64,000 bases of DNA from Streptomyces viridiviolaceus (GTDB lineage: Bacteria > Actinomycetota > Actinomycetes > Streptomycetales > Streptomycetaceae): assembly GCF_014650995.1 (NCBI RefSeq), contig NZ_BMWA01000005.1:157658-221657 (forward strand). Direction: 5' to 3'. Both the position numbers and the translations under genes were made by a program. How positions within the stretch are numbered: the stretch's first letter is position 1; every line of letters begins with the position of its first letter. This document shows positions 26,777 to 33,995 of the stretch, one piece after another. The notes beneath the pieces are model-generated. The model was not told the origin of the DNA. It was given only the letters and a program-made list of their open reading frames with translations, and did no database searches.

Positions 26777-26995
26777 CGTGCGCGGGCGGGCGGCTGTGGC
26801 TGCATCGGGGGTGGTGTGGGGCCGGGTGGTGTGTCGCTGGTCGGTGCCGACCTGGGGATGCCGGCCGGTGGGGTCCGTGCGCGGGCGGGCGGTTGTGTCT
26901 GTGTCGGGGGGGTCGGGGGTGTCGGGGGGGCTTTGGGGCGGGCGGTGTGTCGCTGGTCGGTGCCGGTCTGGGGATGCCGGCCGGTGGTGATCGTC
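26777..26995 (+). repeat. Imperfect tandem repeat, unit about 100-116 bp
   Basis: GGTGTGTCGCTGGTCGGTGCC followed by a near-identical CTGGGGATGCCGGCCGGTG occurs from 26828 and again from 26944 (116 bp apart). CGTGCGCGGGCGGGCGG occurs from 26777 and again from 26876 (99 bp apart). The copies differ by small indels. Function unknown. Confidence 0.75.
26906..26938 (+). other. G-quadruplex motif
   Basis: Four G-runs of 7, 5, 7 and 4 guanines are separated by loops of 2, 4 and 4 nt, which satisfies the canonical intramolecular quadruplex rule on the plus strand. It lies inside the long repeat, about 280 bp before the ligase start codon. That is on the non-template side for ligase transcription read leftward as C-runs. 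Confidence 0.6.
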
Positions 26996-27080
26996 CGTGG
27001 GACGGGCGGCTGTGACGGGGCGTGGTCGCACCGACGTGGTCCGGGGCCCGGGAGTGCGGGACGGGGCGGTGCGCGGCAGT

Positions 27081-27147
27081 GGTGCCTCGGCGTTCGTGCC
27101 TGCGGTGCCTCGGCGTTCGTGCCTGCTGCCTCGGCGGGCGTGCCTGC
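27081..27147. repeat. 23-bp tandem repeat, three copies
   Basis: Two perfect copies of a 23-bp unit starting GGTGCCTCGGCGTTCGTGCC lie at 27081-27103 and 27104-27126. A third, shortened copy with TTC changed to GGC follows. They are outside any gene. Confidence 0.75.
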
Positions 27148-27223
27148 GCACCGGTGCCCCCGCGTCCGAGTCCGCGCCCCCCGCCGGGCCGCGTCCGCGG
27201 CCGTCCGGCCGCGCCCGCGTCCC

Positions 27224-28171
27224 CTACTTCTCCAGGCCCGCGTCCAGGTCCGACATGACGAGGTCGCCCACGATCGCCGCCGCCGCGCGGTAGCCGCCGC
27301 TCGCCGCGTGGACGACCTGCTCGCCGAATCCCATCGCGTTGCCCGCGGTCCACACACCGGGGACGGTCGTCCGGCCCGTCGGGTCCACCACGGGGTAGGC
27401 CCCGAAGGGGGTCTCCTGCAGTTCGGCGCCCAGCCGCTCCATCAGGCCGGTCTGCGGGACGGCGCGCGGGCCGACGAACACCACCGAGCGCTCGTGCGTC
27501 GCACCGTCCGCCAGCCGGACCCCGGTGAGCCGGTCGTCCTCGACCCGCAGGCCGGCGACCTCGCCCGGGACCACCTTGACCCCGGCGGCGGCGAGCCGGC
27601 GCAGGTCCTGGTCGGACAGCTCCTGCTCGGCGACCGTGTGCAGGAACAGGGTCACGTCGTCCGACCAGTTGGACACCATGAGCGCCTGGTGCACGCCCAG
27701 CGGGCTGGTGGCGAGGACGCCGAAGCGCTCGTCGCGGACCTCCCAGCCGTGGCAGAACGGGCAGTGGAGCACGTCCCGGCCGAACCGCTCGGCGACCCCG
27801 GGGACCTCCGGCAATTCGTCCCTCAGCCCGGTGGTGACGATCAGCCGGCGCGCGTGCACGGTCCGACCGCCGGCCAGCACCACCGCGAAGTCCTCGCCCG
27901 GGCTCACGTCCACCGCCCGGTCCCGGACGAGCTCGACGCCGTACCGGGCGATCTCCTCCCGGCCGAGGGCCAGGAACTCGGCGGGCGACACGCCGTCCCG
28001 GGTCAGGTACCCCTGCATGTGGTCGGACGGCGCGTTGCGCGGCTCGCCCGCGTCGACGACGAGGGTCCGCACCCGTGCCCGGCCCAGGACGAGCGCGGCG
28101 GACAGTCCGGCCGCGCCGCCCCCGACGACGATCACTTCGTACTTCTCGGTCAGGTCGTTGTTCCGGGTCAT
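27224..28171 (-). CDS. Thioredoxin-reductase-like FAD/NAD(P) oxidoreductase
   Basis: A 315-aa two-domain flavoprotein. The FAD loop VIVVGGGAAGLSAAL is near the N-terminus, the redox pair CPFC is in HCPFCHGWEVRD, and PGVWTAGNAMGFGEQVVHAASGGYRAA is the C-terminal FAD block. It resembles thioredoxin reductase, but the active site is CPFC rather than CATC and the NADP loop is weak (GVLATSPLGVHQAL), as in many TrxR-like proteins of unknown electron acceptor. ATG 28171 follows GGAGGTGGTCACC. It is divergent from an XRE-cupin regulator that likely controls it. Confidence 0.87.
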   Translation of the reverse strand: MTRNNDLTEKYEVIVVGGGAAGLSAALVLGRARVRTLVVDAGEPRNAPSDHMQGYLTRDGVSPAEFLALGREEIARYGVELVRDRAVDVSPGEDFAVVLAGGRTVHARRLIVTTGLRDELPEVPGVAERFGRDVLHCPFCHGWEVRDERFGVLATSPLGVHQALMVSNWSDDVTLFLHTVAEQELSDQDLRRLAAAGVKVVPGEVAGLRVEDDRLTGVRLADGATHERSVVFVGPRAVPQTGLMERLGAELQETPFGAYPVVDPTGRTTVPGVWTAGNAMGFGEQVVHAASGGYRAAAAIVGDLVMSDLDAGLEK

Positions 28172-28213
28172 GGTGACCACCTCCACGAAGAAGGTCGCTC
28201 GGGCCCCACCACA

Positions 28214-28242
28214 TTGACAAACGCGTTTGCCGGTTCTGCAAT
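28214..28242 (+). promoter_or_regulatory. Promoter with palindromic operator upstream of XRE-cupin gene
   Basis: A consensus -35 TTGACA (28214-28219) is followed after 17 bp by TGCAAT (28237-28242), about 7 bp from the ATG, so the message may be leaderless. The perfect 12-bp palindrome CAAACGCGTTTG (28218-28229) overlaps the -35 box. It is placed to control both divergent genes. Confidence 0.65.
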
Positions 28243-28248
28243 AAGTTC

Positions 28249-28821
28249 ATGACTGCAGACGATGTTCTCGCGGGTGTCGGACCGAGGCTCCGCCGGCTTC
28301 GCAAGGAGCGGGAGGTGACCCTCGCCTCGCTCTCGGAGGCGACCGGCATCTCGGTCAGCACCCTGTCGCGGCTGGAGTCGGGGCTGCGCAAGCCGAGCCT
28401 CGAACTGCTGCTGCCGATCGCCCAGGCCCATCAGGTGCCGCTGGACGAGCTGGTCGGCGCCCCGCCGGTCGGGGATCCGCGCGTACGGTCCAAGCCGATC
28501 TTGCGCCACGGCCGCACCCACTGGCCGCTGACCCGCCAGCCGGGCGGGCTCCAGGCGTTCAAGGTGCTCGAACCGAAGCGGAAGCAGGAGCCGGACCCGC
28601 AGACCCACGAGGGATACGAGTGGCTCTACGTCCTCTCCGGCAGGCTCCGGCTCGTGCTGGGAGAGCACGACGTGGTGCTGACCGCGGGGGAGGCCGCCGA
28701 GTTCGACACGCGGGTGCCGCACTGGTTCGGATCGACGGGGGAGGGGCCGGCCGAGTTCATCAGCCTGTTCGGTCCGCAGGGGGAGCGGATGCACGTACGG
28801 GCGCGGCCGGCCCGGTCGTGA
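28249..28821 (+). CDS. XRE-family regulator with C-terminal cupin domain
   Basis: A 190-aa protein with an N-terminal XRE helix-turn-helix (RLRRLRKEREVTLASLSEATGISVSTLSRLESGLRKPSLELLLPIA, about 12-58) and a C-terminal cupin (about 105-180: YEWLYVLSGRLRLVLGEHDVVLTAGEAAEFDTRVPHWF). Proteins of this layout sense a small molecule through the cupin. It is divergent from the thioredoxin-reductase-like gene, with a perfect palindrome in its own -35 region, so autoregulation and control of the flavoprotein are likely. The ligand is unknown. Confidence 0.9.
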   Translation: MTADDVLAGVGPRLRRLRKEREVTLASLSEATGISVSTLSRLESGLRKPSLELLLPIAQAHQVPLDELVGAPPVGDPRVRSKPILRHGRTHWPLTRQPGGLQAFKVLEPKRKQEPDPQTHEGYEWLYVLSGRLRLVLGEHDVVLTAGEAAEFDTRVPHWFGSTGEGPAEFISLFGPQGERMHVRARPARS

Positions 28822-28855
28822 CGTCCGACTGTCCGCGACCTGTTCCCTGATCGGC

Positions 28856-28872
28856 AAGCGACCGCTTAGTAT
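28856..28872 (+). promoter_or_regulatory. Promoter/operator of the oxidoreductase-acyl-CoA dehydrogenase operon
   Basis: AAGCG-AC-CGCTT (28856-28867) is a perfect inverted repeat fused to a -10-like TAGTAT (28867-28872), 40 bp before the ATG. Such dyads resemble TetR operators of acyl-CoA catabolic operons. No regulator gene is adjacent. Confidence 0.5.
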
Positions 28873-28911
28873 GCGATGGACCCCGGTCCGACAGTCGCGT
28901 GGAGGCCCCGC

Positions 28912-29883
28912 ATGCAGGCATGGCAGGTGCACGAGAACGGCGAGCCGAGCGAGGTGATGCGCCTCGCGGACGTCGCGCCGCCGACGCCCGGCGACGGCCA
29001 GGTCCTGCTCAGGGTCCGCGCCGCCAACGTCAACTTCCCGGACGCCCTGCTGTGCCGGGGTCAGTACCAGGTCAGGCCGCCGCTGCCGTTCACGCCGGGC
29101 GTGGAGGTCTGCGGCGAGACCGAGGACGGGCGCCGCGTGATCGCCAACCCCGTGCTGCCGCACGGCGGTTTCGCCGAGTACGCCGTCGCGGACGCCGCGG
29201 CCCTGCTGCCCGCGCCGGAAGCCCTGGACGACGCCGAGGCCGCCGCCCTGCACATCGGCTACCAGACGGGCTGGTTCGGCCTGCACCGCCGGGCCCGTCT
29301 GGAGGCCGGCGAGACCCTGCTCGTCCACGCCGCCGCGGGCGGGGTCGGCAGCGCGGCCGTACAGCTCGGCAAGGCCGCGGGCGCCACCGTCATCGGCGTC
29401 GTCGGCGGCGCCGAGAAGGCCGCCGTCGCCCGCGAACTGGGCTGCGACGTGGTGATCGACCGGCGGAGCGAGGAGGTCGTCGCCGCCGTCAAGGAGGCCA
29501 CCGGCGGCCGGGGCGCCGACGTGATCTACGACCCGGTGGGCGGCGACGCCTACGCCCAGTCCGCCAAGGCCGTCGCCTTCGAGGGCCGGATCGTCGTCGT
29601 CGGCTTCGCCAGCGGCTCGATCCCCAGCCCCGCGCTGAACCACGCGCTGGTGAAGAACTACGCCGTCCTCGGCCTGCACTGGGGCCTGTACAACACCAAG
29701 AACCCCAAGCTGGTCCAGCACTGCCACGAGCAGCTCACCGAACTGGCCGCGCGGGGCGCGATCGCGCCGCTGGTGAGCGAGCGGGTGCCGCTCGACGGGG
29801 CCGCGGGCGCCGTGCAGCGCGTCGCCGACGGCGTGACGACCGGCCGGGTGGCCGTCGTCCTGGAGAAGGGAGCCGCCGCATGA
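28912..29883 (+). CDS. Zinc-independent NADPH:quinone oxidoreductase-like (MDR family)
   Basis: A 323-aa medium-chain dehydrogenase/reductase of the quinone-oxidoreductase type. N-terminal GroES-like domain VLLRVRAANVNFPDALLCRGQYQ, nucleotide loop HAAAGGVGSAAVQLGKAAGA (about 142-160) and GGRGADVIYDPVGGDAY are seen; zinc ligands are absent. The ATG 28912 has GGAGG upstream. Its stop overlaps the following acyl-CoA dehydrogenase start (ATGA), so it belongs to an acyl-CoA catabolic operon and may act as an enoyl reductase-like enzyme or on a carbonyl intermediate. The substrate is not evident. Confidence 0.88.
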   Translation: MQAWQVHENGEPSEVMRLADVAPPTPGDGQVLLRVRAANVNFPDALLCRGQYQVRPPLPFTPGVEVCGETEDGRRVIANPVLPHGGFAEYAVADAAALLPAPEALDDAEAAALHIGYQTGWFGLHRRARLEAGETLLVHAAAGGVGSAAVQLGKAAGATVIGVVGGAEKAAVARELGCDVVIDRRSEEVVAAVKEATGGRGADVIYDPVGGDAYAQSAKAVAFEGRIVVVGFASGSIPSPALNHALVKNYAVLGLHWGLYNTKNPKLVQHCHEQLTELAARGAIAPLVSERVPLDGAAGAVQRVADGVTTGRVAVVLEKGAAA

Positions 29884-31061
29884 CCGACGCCGAGGAGCTG
29901 CGCCGCCGCACGCGGGAGCTGCTGGCCGACCGTCCGCCGGCCACGACCGACCGCCTCGACTTCCTCAGGGCCCGCTTCGACGCGGGGCTCGCCTGGGTGC
30001 ACTTCCCCGAGGGCCTCGGCGGACTCGCCGCCCCCCGCTCCCTGCAGGCCGTCGTCGACGCCGAGCTGGAGGCCGCGGGCGCTCCCGACAACGACCCCCG
30101 GCGCATCGGCATCGGGCTGGGGATGGCCGCGCCGACGATCCTGCAGTACGGCACGGAGGAGCAGAAGCGGCGGTTCCTGCGTCCCCTGTGGACGGGCGAG
30201 GAGGTCTGGTGCCAGCTGTTCAGCGAGCCGGGCGCCGGGTCCGACCTGGCCGCCCTCGGCACCCGGGCCGTCCGTGAGGGCGAGGACTGGGTGGTCAACG
30301 GGCAGAAGGTATGGACCTCCAGCGCGCACCTCGCCCGCTGGGCCATCCTCATCGCCCGCACCGATCCGGACGTGCCCAAGCACCGGGGCATCACCTACTT
30401 CGTCTGCGACATGACCGACCCCGGCGTCGAGGTCCGGCCACTGCGGCAGATCACCGGTGAGGCCGAGTTCAACGAGGTGTTCCTCACCGACGTCCGCATC
30501 CCCGACTCCCGCCGCCTGGGCGAGATCGGTGACGGCTGGCGGGTCGCGCAGACCACGCTGAACAACGAACGCGTCGCCATCGGCGGCATGCGGCTGCCCC
30601 GCGAGGGCGGCATGATCGGCCCGGTCTCCAGGACCTGGCGCGAACGCCCCGGGCTGCGCACCCACGACCTGCACCAGCGGCTCCTGAAGCTCTGGGTCGA
30701 GGCCGAGGTCGCCCGGCTGACCGGCGAACGGCTGCGCCAGCAGCTCGTGGCCGGCCAGCCCGGCCCCGAGGGCGCCGGCATGAAGCTCGCGTTCGCCCGC
30801 CTCAACCAGGAGATCAGCGGCCTGGAGGTGGAACTCCGCGGAGCGGAGGGGCTCTTGTACGACGACTGGACCATGCGCCGCCCGGAACTGGTGGACTTCA
30901 CCGGCCGCGACGCCGGCTACCGGTACCTGCGCTCCAAGGGCAACAGCATCGAGGGCGGGACCAGCGAGGTCCTGCTGAACATCGTCGCCGAGCGCGTCCT
31001 GGGCCTGCCCGCCGAGCCGCGCACCGACAAGGACGTCGCCTGGAAGGACCTCGCCCGATGA
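29880..31061 (+). CDS. Acyl-CoA dehydrogenase (first of pair)
   Basis: A 393-aa acyl-CoA dehydrogenase. Middle-domain blocks WCQLFSEPGAGSDLAALGTRA and VNGQKVWTSSAHLARW are strong, and SIEGGTSEVLLNIVAERVLGLP is the C-terminal catalytic region. The N-terminal helical domain is short (the protein begins near FDAGLAWVHFPEGLGG). It is coupled by ATGA to both neighbours. The next gene encodes a second, more diverged dehydrogenase, as in mycobacterial FadE pairs that form alpha2-beta2 complexes on bulky acyl-CoA (sterol side chains, isoprenoids). A heteromeric enzyme is therefore plausible. Confidence 0.92.
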   Translation: MTDAEELRRRTRELLADRPPATTDRLDFLRARFDAGLAWVHFPEGLGGLAAPRSLQAVVDAELEAAGAPDNDPRRIGIGLGMAAPTILQYGTEEQKRRFLRPLWTGEEVWCQLFSEPGAGSDLAALGTRAVREGEDWVVNGQKVWTSSAHLARWAILIARTDPDVPKHRGITYFVCDMTDPGVEVRPLRQITGEAEFNEVFLTDVRIPDSRRLGEIGDGWRVAQTTLNNERVAIGGMRLPREGGMIGPVSRTWRERPGLRTHDLHQRLLKLWVEAEVARLTGERLRQQLVAGQPGPEGAGMKLAFARLNQEISGLEVELRGAEGLLYDDWTMRRPELVDFTGRDAGYRYLRSKGNSIEGGTSEVLLNIVAERVLGLPAEPRTDKDVAWKDLAR

Positions 31062-32149
31062 GCACGACGAGCACCCAGCCCGACCTGCTGTACTCGGAGG
31101 AGGAAGAGGCGCTGCGCGCCGCCGTCCGGGACCTGCTCGCCGACCACTGCGACCCGGCGGACGTGATCACGCGCATCGAGTCCGACGCACCGCACGGCAG
31201 CGCGGCCTGGAAGGCGCTGGCCGAAGGGATGGGCCTCGCCGGGCTCCTGGTCCCCGAGGCGAAGGGCGGCCAGGGCGCCTCCCACCGCGAGGCCGCCGTC
31301 GTGTGCGAGGAGCTGGGCCGGGCCGTGGCACCCGTGCCGTTCCTGACGAGCGCCGTCGTCGCGACCGAGGCCCTGCTGGCCTGCGGCACCGACGACCTGC
31401 TCGCCGACCTGGCGTCCGGGCGTCTGATCGGGGCCCTCGCCGTCGGACTGGACACCGCTCCGGGCGCCGCCTTCACGACCGTACGGCTCGAAGACGGGCT
31501 GCTGCACGGGGAGCTGACCGGCATCGCGGACGCGGCCGTCGCCGATGTACTGCTCGTCCCCGCGGACGACGGCGGGCTGTACGCGGTGGACGGCGACGCG
31601 GTGACCGTCACCCCGCAGGCGTCCCTGGACCTGACCCGGCCGCTCGCGACGGTCACCCTCGCCGGGGCGCCGGGCCGTCGGCTCGGTGAGGCCGGACCCG
31701 CCGTACGACGAGCCCTGCGGGCCGGCGCCGGGCTGCTCGCCTCCGAGCAACTGGGCCTCGCCGACTGGTCGTTGACGGAGACCGTCCGCTACCTGAAGGA
31801 ACGCAAGCAGTTCAACCGGCCCGTCGGCGGCTTCCAGGCGCTCAAGCACCGGCTCGCCCAGCTGTGGCTGGAGGTGGTCAACCTGCGCGCCGCCGCCCGG
31901 GGCGCCGCCGACGCGCTCGCGACCGGGGAGGACGCCGACGTGTCCGTCGCCGTCGCCCAGGCGTACGCCGGGCAGGTCGCCGTCCACGCAGCCGAGGAGG
32001 CGCTGCAACTGCACGGCGGCATCGGCATGACCTGGGAACACCCGGTCCACCTGTACCTGAAGCGGGCCAAGGCCGACTCGATCGCCTACGGCACGGCCGG
32101 CGCCCACCGGGAGACCCTGGCCTGCCTGGTCGACCTGCAGGCCCCCTGA
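31058..32149 (+). CDS. Acyl-CoA dehydrogenase-like, probable partner subunit
   Basis: A 363-aa diverged acyl-CoA dehydrogenase. The N-terminal domain (EEEALRAAVRDLLADHCDPADVI, GLAGLLVPEAKGGQGAS) and the C-terminal helix bundle (RKQFNRPVGGFQALKHRLAQLW, LHGGIGMTWEHPVHLYLKRAK) are clear. The middle beta domain is short and lacks the usual SEPxxGSD flavin block, and the terminal EGTSE-type motif is replaced by YGTAGAH. It therefore looks like the non-flavin or partner subunit of a heteromer with the upstream gene, to which it is coupled by ATGA. A strong terminator follows. Confidence 0.88.
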   Translation: MSTTSTQPDLLYSEEEEALRAAVRDLLADHCDPADVITRIESDAPHGSAAWKALAEGMGLAGLLVPEAKGGQGASHREAAVVCEELGRAVAPVPFLTSAVVATEALLACGTDDLLADLASGRLIGALAVGLDTAPGAAFTTVRLEDGLLHGELTGIADAAVADVLLVPADDGGLYAVDGDAVTVTPQASLDLTRPLATVTLAGAPGRRLGEAGPAVRRALRAGAGLLASEQLGLADWSLTETVRYLKERKQFNRPVGGFQALKHRLAQLWLEVVNLRAAARGAADALATGEDADVSVAVAQAYAGQVAVHAAEEALQLHGGIGMTWEHPVHLYLKRAKADSIAYGTAGAHRETLACLVDLQAP

Positions 32150-32174
32150 CCGGCTCCTGGCCGACGTACCGGAG

Positions 32175-32202
32175 AAGCCCGTCCCACCAGGGGCGGGCTT
32201 TT
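32175..32202 (+). terminator. Rho-independent terminator
   Basis: An 11-bp stem AAGCCCGTCCC / GGGGCGGGCTT with loop ACCA is followed by a TTTT run. It lies 26 bp after the stop of the acyl-CoA dehydrogenase pair, ending that operon. Confidence 0.85.
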
Positions 32203-32334
32203 CCGTGCGTCCTGCTCCGGCGAAGTGAACGCACGACGGCCGTCCGGCCAACTCCGCGCAGGACTCTGCTCCTTGAGGGTGTCGCGACCCCATACTCACA
32301 GGCGTCCCGTACGGCACTTCCAGGGAGGCAGAGC

Positions 32335-33198
32335 ATGGCCCTCACCACCCGACGCAGAGCCCTCACCACCCTCGGCGCCGCCCTCGCGGGCTCGGTCGCC
32401 CTGCCCGCCGGCACCGCACTGGCGGGCGAAGGCAAGCACGGGCCGCGCCCGTTGTGGCGCGCGCACGCCCACAACGACTACGAGCACCCCCGCCCCCTCC
32501 TCGACGCCCTCGACCACCGCTTCGGCAGCGTGGAGGCCGACATCTACCTGGTGGGCGACCAGCTCCTCGTCGCCCACGACCCCGAGGACCTCGACCCGGC
32601 CCGCACCCTGGAATCCCTCTACCTCGACCCGCTCGCCGCCCGTGTGCGGGCGGGCCACGGCCGGGTGTACCGGGGTGACCGGCGTCCGCTGCAGCTTCTC
32701 GTCGACATCAAGACCGAGGGCGCGTCGACGTACCTCGAACTCGACCGCCGGCTGCGGCGCTACAAGCACCTGTTCACCGCCTACGCTCACGGACGGGTGT
32801 TCCCCGGCCCGGTCACCGCCGTGATCTCCGGCGACCGCGCGGCCCGTGCGCCCATGGAGGCCCAGGCCACGCGCCGGGCCTTCTACGACGGCCGGCTCAC
32901 CGACCTCGGCACCTCCGCCCCCGCTTCCTTCGTCCCGCTGATCAGCGACAACTGGACGCTGAACTTCACCTGGCGCGGCGTGGGCGCCTTCCCGGAGGCG
33001 GAACGGCGCAAGCTGCGGGACATCGTCGGCGCCGCCCACGGGCGAGGCCAACGCGTGCGGTTCTGGGCCACCCCGGACGTGGCGGGCCCCGACCGGGACG
33101 CGGTGTGGAGCGAGCTGCTCGCCGCCGGGGTCGACCACCTCAACACCGACGACCTCGCGGGGCTGGAGGCGTTCCTGGACGCCCACCACGCCGCGTAG
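32335..33198 (+). CDS. Secreted phosphodiesterase of the PI-PLC/GDPD fold
   Basis: A 287-aa exported protein. The N-terminus TTRRRALTTLGAALAGSVALPAGTALA is a twin-arginine-type signal with an ALA cleavage end near residue 30. The mature part has the TIM-barrel phosphodiesterase marks RAHAHNDYEHPRPLLDAL (HxxN/HND), VEADIYLVGDQLLVAHD (ExD and HD) and a late RVRFWATPD. These resemble glycerophosphodiester phosphodiesterases and PI-specific phospholipase C-like proteins of the alkaline-phosphatase-linked type. ATG 32335 follows AGGGAGG. It probably releases phosphate or glycerol-like groups outside the cell; the substrate is unknown. Confidence 0.85.
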   Translation: MALTTRRRALTTLGAALAGSVALPAGTALAGEGKHGPRPLWRAHAHNDYEHPRPLLDALDHRFGSVEADIYLVGDQLLVAHDPEDLDPARTLESLYLDPLAARVRAGHGRVYRGDRRPLQLLVDIKTEGASTYLELDRRLRRYKHLFTAYAHGRVFPGPVTAVISGDRAARAPMEAQATRRAFYDGRLTDLGTSAPASFVPLISDNWTLNFTWRGVGAFPEAERRKLRDIVGAAHGRGQRVRFWATPDVAGPDRDAVWSELLAAGVDHLNTDDLAGLEAFLDAHHAA

Positions 33199-33312
33199 GG
33201 GACCGGCAGACACCACACGTTCGGAGGACAGGTCAGCCGCACGGACGAACCCTCCGCTACGCCACACTTACGGCCGAACGCCGCGAAGTGGACGTGGCGG
33301 AGGAGGTTGACG

Positions 33313-33507
33313 ATGGCCATTTCCATCTCTGTGGTGCTGTTGCTGTTCGTCCTGGCGGTGATCTTCCTGCGCAACGGCGGGCTCAAGCTCTCGCACGCGC
33401 TGGTCTGCCTGCTGCTCGGCTTCTACCTGGCCAGCACGAGCATCGCCCCGACCATCCACAGCGGCCTCAGTGCGACGGCGGACATCGTCGGCAGCCTCAG
33501 CCCGTGA
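33313..33507 (+). CDS. Small membrane protein with two helices
   Basis: A 64-aa protein with helices AISISVVLLLFVLAVIFLRNG and LSHALVCLLLGFYLASTSIAP and a short tail. A perfect AGGAGG lies 6 nt before the ATG, and the upstream in-frame TTG is less likely. Very similar small proteins of unknown role recur in Streptomyces, sometimes near conjugative elements (recalled). Nothing mobile is seen here. Confidence 0.72.
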   Translation: MAISISVVLLLFVLAVIFLRNGGLKLSHALVCLLLGFYLASTSIAPTIHSGLSATADIVGSLSP

Positions 33508-33534
33508 CGGCACGGCGGCGGCGCCGCGGCTGCC

Positions 33535-33900
33535 TCACGGTACGACGCGAGAACGGATGAGGAACCGCACCCCTTCGGGGGCCTCCAGCGAGAAGCCGCT
33601 GCCCCGGCCCGGGACGACGTCGACGATCAGCCGGGTGTGGCTCCACACCTCGTACTGGCTGCGCGACATCCAGAACCCCACCGGCTCCTCGATGCCCTCG
33701 ACGTCCAGTTCCGCCAGCAGGACGTCCGCGGCGCCGGTGCGGAACTCGCCCGCCGGGTAGCACATGGGGGCGCTGCCGTCGCAGCACCCGCCGGACTGGT
33801 GGAACATCAACGGCCCGTGCGCCGCGTGCAGCCTGTGCAGCAGTGCGGCCGCGGCGGGGGTCAGCTCGACGCGCGGGGTCTCCTCGTATGTGTCGTGCAT
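33535..33900 (-). CDS. DUF779-family protein
   Basis: A 121-aa protein with the cysteine-rich motif HQSGGCCDGSAPMC (about 38-51), probably metal-binding, and the conserved C-terminal VDVVPGRGSGFSLEAPEGVRFL. DUF779 proteins are usually encoded beside acetaldehyde dehydrogenases; no such gene is adjacent here. The ATG at 33900 gives the normal family length. An in-frame ATG at 33972 would add 24 residues and begin within the marR promoter. It is divergent from marR. Confidence 0.85.
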   Translation of the reverse strand: MHDTYEETPRVELTPAAAALLHRLHAAHGPLMFHQSGGCCDGSAPMCYPAGEFRTGAADVLLAELDVEGIEEPVGFWMSRSQYEVWSHTRLIVDVVPGRGSGFSLEAPEGVRFLIRSRVVP

Positions 33901-33964
33901 GGCGGGTATGGCAGCACGAGGAAGGTTGCGAGGGCGTTGCAGGGGCCGGGAACCGAATACCTCT

Positions 33965-33995
33965 TTTGACATACCTATAATCTCATACTTATCGT
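33965..33995. promoter_or_regulatory. AT-rich divergent control region of marR and DUF779 gene
   Basis: A 30-bp AT-rich island in otherwise GC-rich DNA. It contains TTGACA (33966-33971), a consensus TATAAT (33976-33981) and CATACT (33984-33989), together with repeated ATAC/GTAT elements typical of MarR operators. Which boxes drive which gene is not resolved. Confidence 0.5.

Larger units (their letters stand above)
26630..27223. other. Gene-less, strand-asymmetric G-rich repeat region
   Basis: The 594 bp between the ligase start and the flavoprotein stop holds no gene I can support. The plus strand is strongly G/T-rich and C/A-poor over about 26750-27010, which is unlike its neighbours. It contains imperfect long repeats, a G-tract cluster and a 23-bp tandem repeat, described separately. 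Open frames here reflect base skew (Pro/Thr/Arg/His-rich translations). Confidence 0.6.

Noticed and set aside
25095..27151. Ligase with a 174-residue N-terminal extension from the in-frame upstream start
   Set aside because: The extension is a repetitive Pro/Thr/Arg/His-rich translation of the G-rich repeat region. The ligase fold begins at MLLARLAQVS.
26659..27357. Proline-rich minus-strand frame in the repeat region
   Set aside because: It is a composition artefact of tandem G-rich DNA, with no start signal and overlap into the flavoprotein.
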